From: Cristatella mucedo
Lineage: Eukaryota > Bryozoa > Phylactolaemata > Cristatellidae
Length of the DNA: 64,000 nt
Reading direction: 5' to 3'
Assembly: GCA_009760855.2 (NCBI GenBank)
Contig: WPIO01000015.1
Location: 2,525,001 to 2,589,000 of the forward strand
This document shows positions 35,860-46,989 of the stretch, in pieces (position 1 is the stretch's first letter; each line of letters opens with the position of its first letter). The position numbers were made by a program, and so were the translations under genes. Below the pieces are notes generated by a model that worked only from the letters and a program-made list of their open reading frames with translations, ran no database searches and was not told where the DNA came from.

Positions 35860-37190
35860 AGTACTTTGGGATTATCCGCCAAAGTAATATGGGACCAATA
35901 TAATATAGAATCAAGACTGTAGCTGCATTACGCTTATTGTGGAAATAGAAGCTGTTCGCAGTTTAATATGTCGGTAGACTGGCTGCTCCGGGTCATAAAA
36001 TTAAATTAGATGATGTAACAGCCTCTTCTGTATAGCGACAGAAGAGCCTTTTAAGTCACTCACCACCGCTAGTAGTAGCGAAACAGGATCGCCCACCTTA
36101 GGATTAGAACCCACGACATCGGGACCGAGGTCGTGTAAAGCAACCGCCTTACCTAGTGCGCCATCACGGCTCCCGTAGCATGAGAACGCCCGTGCGCTGG
36201 GCCGTGAAATTCGTTTAGTAAACTCAGAACACTGTTTCCTGTAACGGAGAATCAAAAGTGAAGTTGCTCAAAGCTTCTTGCGGAAATTGCAGCTGTACTG
36301 CAGTGTGAAAATGTAGAGAGCCTGGCTGGCCCGGGCCATTGAAGGCCATAGCATTAAAACGCTATGAGCAAACAAACGAAGTTTTGAAAGTAAACCCCGA
36401 GCACTTTTGTCTGCAGTGCGAAATCAATGCTGCTGTTGCACGACGGGAATGGCAGCTGTACTGCACTTTGAAATTGCATGGCGGCTCGGGCCGTTGCTAA
36501 GATCGCATATGCGTTATCACACGAAATTGTGTAGGTAAACCCAGAGCACTGTTAACCATGATGTGCACAAATCCCGATTGCGAAACGTTTATTGTGGAAA
36601 TTGCAGCTGTACCGAAGTTCAAATATGTGGACGTGATCGCCGGACCCGGGCCGTCGGAGGCCATAGCAAAGGAACGCCCGTGCGCCATGCTATGAAATTC
36701 GGTCGTCAGTTGTTTTCTATAATATAGAATCAAATCCGCAGTTGCGTAACGCTGATCGTGGAAGTGGCAGTTGCATTGCAGTTTTATTGTGTGCGGAGGC
36801 TGGCTGGCCCAGGCCAGTGGAGGCTAAGGCACGAGAACTATCGCAATCGCATCAAATCTGGTGGGTAAACGTGGAGCATTTTTTTCTATAATTTTGATAT
36901 CTAAACCGCAATTGTGAGCAGCTTTACGTGGAAATAGTAGCTTTATTGTAGTTCGAATGTTCTTGGCTGCCATTTGGGCCTTACCGTCAGCGGCCTTAAC
37001 TTGGGAGCACGCAAGTGCAGTCGCCTGAAATTTAGTGGGTAAGCTTGGCACATCGTCCTCTGTAATTTGGAAATCAAAATCGCGCCGTTTCTCTAAGCAT
37101 CGTGTTGAAATGGCAGCCGTATCACCCTTCAAATATTAAAAAAAAAATGTTGGCTGGCCGGATCATTTGAGGCTACACGAATGGAGACCA
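35860..37190 (-). repeat. Fold-back B, right arm: ~170-bp units, - orientation
   Basis: Reversed landmarks lie near 36342, 36500, 36655, 36822, 36990 and 37165. A SINE-2 splits the first unit. The far end lacks the CACGAATA-type terminal sequence and fades near a C run at 37200, so this arm is probably truncated. Confidence 0.82.
35998..36172 (-). mobile_element. SINE-2, most complete copy
   Basis: Read on the minus strand it has a tRNA-like head: GGAGCCGTGATGGCGCAC, then TAGGTAAGGCGGTTGC (A box) and GTGGGTTCTAATCC (B box). The body is GGTGGGCGATCC, CTAGCGGTGGTGAGTG, AGGCTCTTCTGTCGCTATAC and GAGGCTGTTACATCATC. It sits cleanly inside fold-back B and is younger than it. Confidence 0.85.
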
Positions 37191-37199
37191 AGAAATGCT

Positions 37200-39050
37200 G
37201 CCCCCCCCCCGAGCACCACTAACTCAGCCTATTTCAGCAGCTACCCGCTAAGGCTCTATAATAAGCGGGTCACCTAAGCTAGACGACCCGCTCATAGAGG
37301 CGCATACAGCAGCAGCGCACCGGACCGGCACATCCAGTGGGCAACGCCGCTCAGCCAGTGGTGGAACATGCCTCCTTCATCGAGCTTTCGGCTGTACAGC
37401 AACACGAATAGCATGGGAAACGAACGCTTAACCAACCAGTAGCAAATCGACAGTGGGTACAGACAAAAAAGCAGCACGGACTGAGTAAACCGGCGGATTA
37501 ATATCACGCACGTCGATCGATTCCACCTCTTGGCTCTGCGACCACCGTCTGCCGCTGGTAATGCTTTCTGCCCCTCTCCACCCTCTCCCCTCGCCCGGTA
37601 AGTGTCAGCGCTTGGCTTCGCCACCTCATCAGGCTCTAACGCCGAATTGCTACCTCGGATTTACCAGACGTCACATTTGAAGCTGTCGCTGCAGTGGTCT
37701 TGACATCATCTTCTTCGCCCGCAGTCGTCCCGGTCAACGAACTGGGCTTCAGAGCGTCTCTCGACCGTCGGCTTTTCATGCGTTCAGCTCCTCAGCATTT
37801 GGTTGCACGTTGGCTTCAGAGAGACGGGCGTCTTTAGCTGCAGAGCTGCGTATTTATAGACAACTGAACCAACTTCAAACCAGAACGAGATTGGTGTACA
37901 CATCCTATGGAGGAGCAGACCTCCGTGCACCGTTTCGCGAGAGAGCGACTTCGACTTTTCCTTATCACGTCAAGTACTGGCATTGCCTCAGCCATTGCCA
38001 GTCTTGTCTGGCTTTGTTTCAGTTAGACAGTCTGTGGGGCGTGATGGACAACGTGTCCGGTGTCCAACGTCTCTTGGCTGAGCTTACGCTCACCGGTAGG
38101 CTTTCGAAACGCAGTGAGCAATAAAGTTAGTGCGAATCGGAACAAGAAGTCTCTGATGCATTTGCTTGTACGACACACCGATTTAGCGACCATAGCATGA
38201 TTTTAACCGCTCGGCATCGATCGATATTCGCGTACTTGAAGTTGACGGCATTGCACTCACTGGGTTTCAAAGTCAATAGCATTTTCACAGAAGAGGTCGC
38301 GCAGACATAATGACACGCAAAAGAGAACAAGTTTCCTCAAGCGCCAAAAACGAGATGGGAAGCCGTTAAGAAAACGTACAGCTTTCTCTGTCATTGCGAG
38401 GCAGCGGCATGCGACATACAGCATTGTCACTGCACTGAACATCGCCAAAACACAGTTCCTCTTCTGATACGTAGAATTGTGCGTGTATACGGGTTGGCTA
38501 CGGTCCAGAACAAGGAACCTCGCCTAGCAGGTAAAAACGAGAAGATGAGTCGTCACCGACAAGCGAGAACTCGCGAGATAGGCAAGCAGTGCTTCTCCTC
38601 GGCAGCGTAGAGCACTGGCATGCGAGACACGGTTGCATTGCTCATCGTCATGCGAGACACGCTGCATTGCTCATCGTCACCAAAATCTATGTCCCCTCAT
38701 CGGGTGCATAATGACGGTTGGCAACAGTCACATTACTTATAGTGCAGACATCATCAGTAGCAGGCTCGCGGAGAGAGAGAGAGAGAGAGAGAGAGAGAAC
38801 AGCTTGTTCAGCATCAGAGCACCAGTCCATAACCTCAACAGTAGCAGTCTCGAAGCGAAGCAGGTAGCAACAGTCGCGAGCTATACAGTGGCCATTACTG
38901 GCTCAGGAAGAGCTATTACTTCGCACCTTATATCGTCAGTCAATGCTAGGGACCTGACCCTGCACATAATCAGCAGCCTCTTCTATGATCTCGAGGAAAA
39001 TCAAAGTTTCCAACTTCTCAAACCGTATATCGGACTTCGCGAATTCAACA
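37200..39050. other. Spacer after the fold-backs
   Basis: No gene is supported. A minus-strand frame at 37292-37624 has a hydrophobic stretch but no recognisable family. The 38630-38665 area has a small tandem duplication of CATGCGAGACACG..TTGCATTGCTCATCGT. Confidence 0.45.
38771..38799. repeat. Short (GA)n tract
   Basis: About 14 GA units in otherwise unremarkable spacer. Confidence 0.9.
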
Positions 39051-39056
39051 CAAGAA

Positions 39057-39370
39057 CTAATTTTCAACTATGGCCTGCACTCGCGCTACATTGGTCGCCT
39101 TATCGTCCGTGAGATCTTCTAGACTAGCAGTAGTAAGTTCAAGCCTGCTGCCGTCGTTAACGAACTCAAATTCTAGCCTTTTAGCAGTCTCAGCCAGCAT
39201 TCCCAGTGGGCTGCCCACGACATTTCGGGTAGATATTCCTGACTGCTGCTTCAGACGTTGACGTACCTCTGCGTCAAGGATATACATAATCTCCAGAATG
39301 GTAATTTTAACTGTAAGACGCTCGGCCGTCAGAACTACCTTGGGACATGCATTGGCCCAAGCATTTCCTC
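39057..39370 (-). pseudogene. Unidentified protein-like remnant
   Basis: The minus strand is open for about 100 codons, ending at a stop at 39057-39059. Its composition looks like a real protein: VVLTAERLTVKITILEIMYI, DAEVRQRLKQQSGIST, MLAETAKRLEFEFVNDGSRL, LEDLTDDKATNVARV. Just beyond, in another frame (about 39020-38940), EKLETLIFLEIIEEAADYVQ also looks protein-like. Together they suggest a decayed or frameshifted coding region. I do not recognise the family. It could be a transposon-encoded protein or a host pseudogene. Confidence 0.35.
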
Positions 39371-39764
39371 ACAATTCGCCTTTAAGGACTGAACAACGCT
39401 CTTTCACCAATTTTCCTAATTTTAGTTAAAAAATCGCAAAAGAATCCCAAGGTTTGGCGTAGCGGGAAGATAATTCGTCGTTCGAAGACTAGATATCGCG
39501 TTTGTTACGTAACTTACACACGCGAATAAGGAAATCCATCTTTCTGGTTACGCGTTCACCGTTTAAGACACGAGCACTGAGCGTAGCATCATACGATGAG
39601 CGCTAGGGTCCGTCCTTAGCAATTACCCCCACACTTCCGACAGTAAACGTTACCGACGTAGTGTGCGGCTTCAACGTCCGGGCAGAGCTGGGCTGCAACT
39701 AGCAGCGCTCGTGGCGGTGCTGGTCGCAGCCAAAACGCGACGACTGCCGGCGACGCCTGAACAT

Positions 39765-40095
39765 TACGTCGCAGCTGGCGACTTGCAGGCGCAGCAGCAC
39801 CGACGCACGCAGGTGCGCGGACACGGAGCGCGGAACGCGGCGGCAGCGACGAAGAGAGAGCGCGCCCTCTCTACCTCAGCGTAACGCGCCCTCGTATCCA
39901 CTGGAGCCATTGCGCACGGAAGTCCATTCGACAGCGCGGGAGTATTGCAGGCGTTCAGCAGCAGCCACGACGTGCACCGGCGGCGCCCGCGGCCTGGAGC
40001 TCTAATCAGCCCGAATGCCTATTCCAACTCCGGAAACACAGCTGACTGCCTATCTCATGGCGTACGCTTTCATGCGGCCGCGGCCGGAGACTGTT
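39765..40095 (+). repeat. Interspersed repeat R3, copy d
   Basis: Longest match to the 1168-1450 copy: CTGGCGACTTG, GTCCATTCGACAGCGCGGGA, AGGCGTTCAGCAGCAGCCAC, CTCTAATCAGC, CTCCGGAAACACAGCTGAC and GGCGTACGCTTTCATGCGGC in the same order. Confidence 0.55.
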
Positions 40096-40954
40096 GCATA
40101 ATCAGCTCGTAGCCTTTGCCATACTGAACCGGCGAAAAATAATAATAATAATAATAATAATGCGCTTGATAATTGATATCATCCACAATCTGGACGATTT
40201 AGCTCGCCGCCGTTTCATTGGGAAGCCAAACGTTGACGCCTACCGTAGCTTGCTGCCAGGTTTCAGTTTATTAGTAACCAGTCGGCCAATGCTGCCAAGC
40301 AATCACTCCGTAAGTCAGAGGGCGAATATGAAACGCTCGCGGCCGAAGCCTCCGGACCAGCAGCGGCGGCGGCAGCGGGAGCGGCAGTCTGACGGCGGCA
40401 GCGGCGACCGCGGCGGCTCGCGATCGGCGAGCAGACGCGACACCGAGATTGGCGTCGCGTCGTTACGTTTGCCAACGTCGACGGCGCAGAGAAGCAGCCA
40501 CCTCGAGGTCGCGGCGACGACGGCGACCGACTGGCTACGGTCACCCGGCTGCCTCGGTAGGGCCACGACTGCCGCCGCGCACCGACGCAGTCACGTCGCC
40601 GCACCGTGTCGTCGTTAGCGATGCACCGACAAACCGGGGCGTCAGGGCGCTCGACGCTGTCGGCGCGCGCGCCACTCGCCGCTCGCGCCGACAGCGTCGC
40701 GAGCGCAGCGAACTCCTCGCGCAGCGGAAGCGGAGACCGACTCGTCGGGCGGAAAAGCGACCGCGCAGGGGCGGCGCTCACTACGCCTGCGAATTCGCCG
40801 CCGCCGCCGCCGCGCTTCGCTTGATCGCGAAGGGGACGACGTGGTCCCGAATGAACGTCAAGAGGCGGCTCAGAAAGGCAACCCTGGTTGTGACTCGTGC
40901 AATCGTCGTCGCTGTGCGGGCGACGCGGTGCGGCGGCGGCGACGGCTGATAGAA

Positions 40955-41075
40955 AATCTAATTAATTTGTATAGTGCCCTAGGAGAACCTAAATCGCTAT
41001 CCAGGCACTTTGCATGTGCTGCAGGGCTCAAACCTACTACTCGGGTCGGTAAAGGCGAGTATATTTTCCCTAGGC
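40955..41075 (-). mobile_element. SINE-1-related copy, diverged
   Basis: Tail TAGTGCCCTAGGAGAACC ... ATCCAGGCACTTTGCATG, then a degenerate head. The tail is intermediate between SINE-1 and LINE versions. Confidence 0.5.
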
Positions 41076-41082
41076 CACTGCG

Positions 41083-41170
41083 ATTAATAATAATAATAGT
41101 AATGGTAATAATAACAGGATGTTTGCATAGCACCCTCTGAAAAATGAATCTCTTTCTAGGCACTAAGGAA
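41083..41170 (-). mobile_element. LINE tail-only fragment
   Basis: AATAATAATAATAG, then TAGCACCCTCTGAAAAATG ... CTCTTTCTAGGCACT. It resembles the divergent tail at 24583. Confidence 0.6.
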
Positions 41171-41594
41171 GGGTATGCTACAAAGAAAGAGCACGTCAGC
41201 ACGATAAGTGACAACGCGAAAAGCAGCAGTATGCGTGCCTTTACACATCGACGGAAGCGACCGTTCGTTCCTATATTTGCCTTTGGTTTAATGAGAGGCT
41301 CGTTTGAATGTTGTACAAACTAAACCGCCGCCTCTGGGTCTGCGGGAACGAGAGCGAGTGGGGGCTGGGTATTTTTGTACCGCGGCTACAGCTTGGAAAC
41401 TGCGGAAAACGGTCTGCGATGTAACGGTGCCTGAAGTAACCGGGAAGTGAGCGAACGCAAGGCAACACTCTTGGCTCGCGCGGCCGGTTCCGGTAGCGAA
41501 GGCGCAGAGCAGAGAGCTCGCACCTCAAGCGAGCAATCACCCGCAGTCGATCGACTCGACGATCGAGCGTTGAGGCGTACGGAGCGTTGGCCTT

Positions 41595-41645
41595 GGCCTT
41601 GGCGGGCAGACCGCTGCTGCGAGCTGCGGTCTGCCCGCCAAGGCC
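41595..41645. repeat. Perfect 20-bp hairpin
   Basis: GGCCTTGGCGGGCAGACCGC (41595-41614) and its exact reverse complement (41626-41645) flank an 11-base loop. Confidence 0.97.
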
Positions 41646-41857
41646 GCGCCCGCGTCCGCCGTACATCTAGCTGTGGCGTTTGAGCAACGGCAGCGCCCGA
41701 GTGATCTCGCCGCCGGGCAATCGATTATTGCGCTCCCGCGGCAAGCTACCCCTGCAGACGGTGCGGATAGCGGAGCCATCTGCAACTACGGCCGCCGGGT
41801 GCATTTTCCCAGTCTAGCCCGACAGCTCGCGATGGCCAAGGAAGGGCGCTGACTGCT

Positions 41858-41894
41858 GGCCGAGTGAGGGCGCGGTCAGCGCCCTCACTCGGCC
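41858..41894. repeat. Perfect 16-bp hairpin
   Basis: GGCCGAGTGAGGGCGC (41858-41873) and its exact reverse complement (41879-41894) flank a 5-base loop, GGTCA. No T-run follows and this is eukaryotic DNA, so it is not a bacterial terminator. Confidence 0.97.
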
Positions 41895-41995
41895 GTCTTT
41901 GCCACGTAATCGGATCGTTTAACGACCGTTAACCGCAGCTTCGCGATTTCCACGTCTCGTGAGAACTAGCTTGCTATCTGCCGTACGCAACGGTT

Positions 41996-41998
<3 letters not shown>

Positions 41999-42081
<83 letters not shown>

Positions 42082-42292
42082 ACCCACTCTCTCTCTCCAT
42101 TACTCACTCTCTCTCTCACTTAGTGACTCACTCGTCTCTCTCTCTCTCTCTCGTTTCTTCCCACTCTCTTCAGTTCTCTCCCGCTCCCTCTCTCTCTCTC
42201 TCTCTCCCTCCCGCTCCCGCTCTTTCTCTCTCTCTCTCTCTCTCCCTCCCGCTATTACTTTCTTCGCTCTCTCCTCCTTCCGCTGTCGCTCC

Positions 42293-42382
<90 letters not shown>
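41999..42382. repeat. (CT)n array facing a (GA)n array
   Basis: A pure CT tract (about 41999-42077), then CT-rich variants to 42280, then a pure GA tract (about 42295-42382). The two pure tracts are complementary and could fold on each other. Confidence 0.95.
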
Positions 42383-42386
<4 letters not shown>

Positions 42387-42894
42387 CAGACCATTAGGTA
42401 GCCTCTTTGCCGCTCCTGGCCGTCCGGCGCCATACATATTCAGGCATTATCGGTAAAAGAAAGTCAGTTTGATTAAGCTGTCCGCTGTCAGTAAGGGCAG
42501 CGTAGAGGGAGTGCCCATCCGACTGCGTATCGCGCGTACGAGGGCTAAGCGGCGCACTCTCGGGGCCGAGTTCCTTTTAAAAGAGGGAGTCGTTGTCACG
42601 ACCAGGCGCGAGCTGCGAGCGAAACGCGAGCACGTCAGCTGGCCCAGCCGACGCTATCCGACCGCCCGAAGGAGTCTTTAAAGAGATGTCCGCACTCTAC
42701 GTCGCCGGCCCCGCCTCCTCTTGCTCGCCGCCGAGCTGTGGGCAGAGTTTCGTTCTCGCGTCGCAGCGATGTGGGCGCGCCGCGGCCGAGAGCGACTAGA
42801 GATGTGGCGCCCCCTGGCGATTAGCATATGAATGAGCGTAGCGTCCATAGGAAACTGTTCAACATACTCGCCAGCGTTTGTCTATATAGAAATT

Positions 42895-43010
42895 AAAAGA
42901 TAAAATAAAAACAATTCCTTTATACAGCACCTTAAGAGAACTTAAATCTCTATTCAGGCGCTTCATATACGTCGCGGGGCTCGAGCATACAACATCGGCC
43001 AGATCATTTA
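42895..43010 (-). mobile_element. SINE-1 copy, partial
   Basis: ACAGCACCTTAAGAGAAC, CTCTATTCAGGCGCTTCATA and GGGGCTCGAGCATACAAC: reversed tail and B box. The A-box end is lost in AT-rich sequence. Confidence 0.7.
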
Positions 43011-43884
43011 CGTTAAATAAACACATTTTATAGCTACCTGGTTAGCACTTTGAATTTTAGGCGTAGTGTTTAGGAGGGCTATGTGTTTTGCTGGTTGCGG
43101 TTTAGGATGTAGCCTCGCGCGCCAAACCGAACGCGACCCTCGGCTGCCGATGAAAGCCGGCCGCATCGCTCCTCCTCCTCCGCCGCCGCCGCGTCCTGCG
43201 AAGCGCGGCCTAGCCAGGCGGACCGCTGTGGCCACAGGCGACGAGCCGCCGCCGTTCCAAAACAGAAAATCTCGACGTGCGCGGCGGAGATGCGACAGGC
43301 GCACGCGACGCGACGAGCGCGCACCTCGGCCGACTGGACCGCAGAGTGGAGCGCAGTGCGACGGAGCGAACGTCGCTCCGGCGTCGAGCCTGGCGCGTCG
43401 AGGGGGATTACTAGGCAGCACTTTTCGCTCTTATTTATGGCCGCTTCGCTGTGGCAGGTACCGCCGCAGTACCAATATGACCTCGATTGCGGAATTACCG
43501 GGTCCTGAATTACGATGCTTAAGAACCGCATGCATAATGATCCGCGGCGGCGGCGGCTGAAGGGTCGCTATGTCGATGCTCGGTCGGTCGCCTGTTCACC
43601 GGCGCAGATGCGGCGCCCGCTCTGCTAAATGCCGAGCCGGACGCTGAGCGCGCCGCGAGAATTCGCTTCCGGAAGTACGTGCGCCGGCGCGTATCACCGC
43701 AGCCCGTCGCCTGCGCACCTGCGCACCTTGGCGCGCGCATTTGCTGCGCTCTGGCCGCGCCGCTCGAGGCGATAGCTGCGCAAGTATTCGGCCGCGCGTC
43801 GGCGAGCTTTAGAACCCGTCACGAGCGCTCCGCGCTCAAAGTTCAAAGGCTTCAGCTCCGCCGCCGCCGCCGCTGCAGGCGTGC

Positions 43885-43920
43885 TCGCGACGGCGGCGGC
43901 GGCGGCGGCGGCGGCGAGGG
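43885..43920. repeat. (GGC)n tract
   Basis: About nine GGC units in CpG-rich spacer. Mirror-like GCC units lie just before. Confidence 0.85.
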
Positions 43921-44229
43921 GCGTGGTCGCGGAGTCGCGGTCGGGGGGGGAAGAGCAGCAAGACGACGGCGGCGCCCGGCTTCGCGATCGCGTGCCCCGT
44001 AGCACCGTGCCTCCGTGCACCCCTACGATGAGCTCGCAGGGAGAGTGGTGCACTCATATGTAGCGACAAGCGTTGAGCTAACACCGACGTGCACCATGCT
44101 TTACACGCCTACTAGCGCGGACTTGAATGGCGGCCTTGACAGCGATTCCACCGCCGCACGCCTCCGCTATCGCCTTGGCCGGTCGATTATATTCTGGACT
44201 CTCGGCTAATCCGTCACGTCATCCCTCAT

Positions 44230-44290
44230 CAGACGCTTCTGCCACTACCTAGACGAGGCTGCTGAATCAGCTGACCTTAACCTTTTTTGC
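44230..44290 (+). mobile_element. SINE-2 3'-end fragment
   Basis: GCTTCTGCCACTACCTAGAC, GAGGCTGCTGAATCAGCTGA, followed by a short T-rich end. Confidence 0.5.
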
Positions 44291-45516
44291 GCTTCGCTCG
44301 CCCGTCCGATCGGTGCATGTATAGCTTAATAAACCTCGCTGCTGAGTCTATTAGGAGTGACCTTCGTCATTCGCGCCGGTGCCGTACATTGACATCATCG
44401 AACACCATATGCGTTCACTGCCGCTAATTGAAAGTGGGCGGGGCCAAGGGCCAGGCTTTGTAAAGCCAGAGCGACAGACGCCACATTCGAGCAGCCAGCG
44501 CCGCCGCTTGGGCGACTCCGCCGAAGCCTAATCGGAACTGCCGCCATCAAGCCACAACCGCCGCCGCCCGGCCGCCATTACCTCCGCCGCCATTGCCTTC
44601 GCCTGGCCGCCATCGCTTCCGCCTGGCCAAAACTGCCGCCTACCCGACAACGCCACCGCCCAGCCGCCACTACTGCCGGCTAGATGCCTGACTCGGAATG
44701 GCCGTTTCATCTGAAATGGGAGCGCGGCTTTTTTGCAGACGATGAGAATCTGCCGTAGATGCAGGAAGCTTTAGAATTGCACCGCATTTCGCGAGCGCAC
44801 AGCCACCACTGCGCTGAGAGACAAGATAAATTATTGAGATCGTACTTTGCATTAGCGTGCGTCCCATGTCGAGCGTGCCGTGCTATACCGTAGCCACATT
44901 GCTCTGCGGGTGGATCCATTGCACGATGACTACTAGAATGCTCAGCTCTTTGGCAGTCACTGCCCTGCGGATAGTTGCCCCCCCCCTGCATTGCGAATGC
45001 TGTTCATTGCAAGAGTGTGTGTCCGGTCTGCGATGCAGCTCAGCATAGAATCTGCACTCAGCTTCTAGCTAACTCCTACTAACGAAGCTTCGAACTTCTT
45101 CTAAGCTTCAGGTTAAGCACCTCCCTTCATTCGCTTCGCAGACGCTCGCATCGAATTAAAAAAAAGTCTCTACAAACCGACCCGCTAGGCGACGCGCGTA
45201 CAGCAAGGTCTAGCAGCGGGGCCGGTGCGAAAGCGGCAGCTGAGACCCGGTGTGTGCTGCGCAGGCGTCAGCAGAGAGAAGCGGAAGTGGCGCGCGCGCG
45301 GCCGCCGGGAGCGCGGGTGGCCATGAGGACGTCACGCAGGCATCCGCAGCAGCGCTGCGAACGAATGAAGCGGATCGTGCAGCTTTTAGGGAGAGACGCG
45401 CGCTGCGCCGCGCCGCCCAGCGGCGTCTCCGTCGTGCGTCAGGCGGCCTCTCCGTCGTGCAGCGAGCATCCGGCGTGCGTTCCGCTGCGGCGCGTGCTTT
45501 AGGCGGAGCCAAGCGC

Positions 45517-45622
45517 GGCTGCCGCCGCCGACGCCGCAGCCGCCGCCGCAGCCGCAGCCGCAGCCGCCGCCGCAGCCGCCGCCGCCGCCGCCGCCGCCGC
45601 CGCAGCCGCCGCCGCCGCCGCC
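45517..45622. repeat. GCC/GCA trinucleotide array
   Basis: About 35 triplets of CCG with regularly placed CAG triplets, and no conserved protein on either side. Probably a microsatellite. Confidence 0.9.
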
Positions 45623-45905
45623 AACCGAACGAAGCGACCCGCGACGACTAGCTAGGAGATGCGCCTGCTGAGGAGCCGCCGCGTCGGCGCGGCGCTTTGG
45701 AGCGGAGAAACCGGAAATCGACGGGAGACACACTCGCGCGCCGGCACCACCATTCTGCCGTAGTTCAAGCGCTCTCTGCAGAGCGGCCGGTGGCGGGTTC
45801 GTGGCGAGCGCGCGAGGTTCTCGCCTAAGCCGTAGCCAACAGTGGCCTTGATGACCCGAGTGCGCACCGCCGCCGTCGGGTCGGACCTTTTGGGGGAAAA
45901 ACATA

Positions 45906-46050
45906 GATAATAAAATAAAATTTATTTGAATAGCGCCCTAAGAGAACTTAATCTCTATTCAGGCGCTTCACGTATGCCTCGGGGCTCGATCCAACGACCT
46001 CGACCAGACCTTGGTCGCGGCGAGCACTTTAACCACTGGGCCAAACCAGC
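45906..46050 (-). mobile_element. SINE-1 copy, near complete
   Basis: TTTGAATAGCGCCCTAAGAG, CTCTATTCAGGCGCTTCACG, GGGGCTCGATCCAACGACC, TTGGTCGCGGCGAGCACTTT and AACCACTGGGCCAAACCAGC. The whole reversed family order is present. Confidence 0.88.
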
Positions 46051-46451
46051 GTATCTTGACTTCGATGTTAGCTGAATGGCGTGCCGAGCATAGGCTAACG
46101 CGGCTTGCCCGCCGAGCGTTGACCGCAGCCTGCCAGCTGGTGGCTCCCGCAGTGCGTCGCAGTGTGCCGCCATTGCGCCAGGGTGTGCCGCCTCGATTGC
46201 TAGTGGCATTGCATTATTCCTTGGCAGCAGTCTAAAGGTTGGGGCAACCGCCACGTCCGCACGCGTCTTCCAAGAACTCGTTTCTTCTCCGGGAACTCGT
46301 GGAACCAGAACTCCTAGAACTCGTTTCATCTCCTCTTCGTGTCAGGCTGGCGATTCGCTCGCTCCGTTCGTCGCCACCATATTGCCGCAGTTGCCTCGGC
46401 GGCAGTTCGCGAGAGAGGGGCAGAGAGAGCGCGAACAAGCAGGGAAAGAGA

Positions 46452-46461
46452 GAGAGAGGGA

Positions 46462-46536
<75 letters not shown>

Positions 46537-46640
46537 AGAGAGAGAAAGAGAGCCGAGAGAGAGCAGAGTTGGAGAGAGAGAAAAAACAGAGCAAAGCAGA
46601 GAGAGGAGAGAGAGAGAGAGAGAGAGGGAGACATAGAGAA
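46452..46640. repeat. (GA)n array with variants
   Basis: About 190 bases dominated by GA, with CAGAGAG and AAAGAG variants. The Arg/Glu frames through it are artefacts. Confidence 0.95.
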
Positions 46641-46989
46641 ATGAGGCAGAGCAGGCAAAAGACTGACGCTCGAACAGAAAAGTATTTGGACGGTCCAGAT
46701 TTTCTCGATTACCATCTTTTTCTAAGCTCCCAACTGGACTTGAGCTCACCTTTATCTTCTCTTCTGTCCAACATTGTCCAAAATTGCCCAAGTATGCATT
46801 GCCATGATAGTTGGGAAATTTATGAATATTGTGCCCAAAATTAGCCAAAAACCCTTTAAACTTCTTCAAAATGGCTGCTTTGGCCTTAATAGGGCCTCGA
46901 GAAACTACTCCTTCACCAAATCATGCAAGAACCGCGAGGCTGCGCCCAAGCCGGATCTGTACAGCGAGGCCAGTGGGTATTTCTACTTT

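Larger units (their letters stand above)
43011..45516. other. CpG-rich spacer
   Basis: Random GC-rich frames only. Around 44540-44615, four GCCGCCAT words occur in about 75 bases within an irregular GCC-rich repeat. Confidence 0.5.

Noticed and set aside
37292-37624. Minus-strand frame with a hydrophobic stretch
   Set aside because: It could suggest a membrane protein, but I recognise no family, and a single hydrophobic run in a random frame is not enough.
41858-41894. Possible intrinsic transcription terminator
   Set aside because: No T run follows and bacterial-type termination is not expected here.
42255-46844. Ser/Leu and Arg/Glu frames over CT/GA arrays
   Set aside because: Dinucleotide repeats read without stops; not genes.
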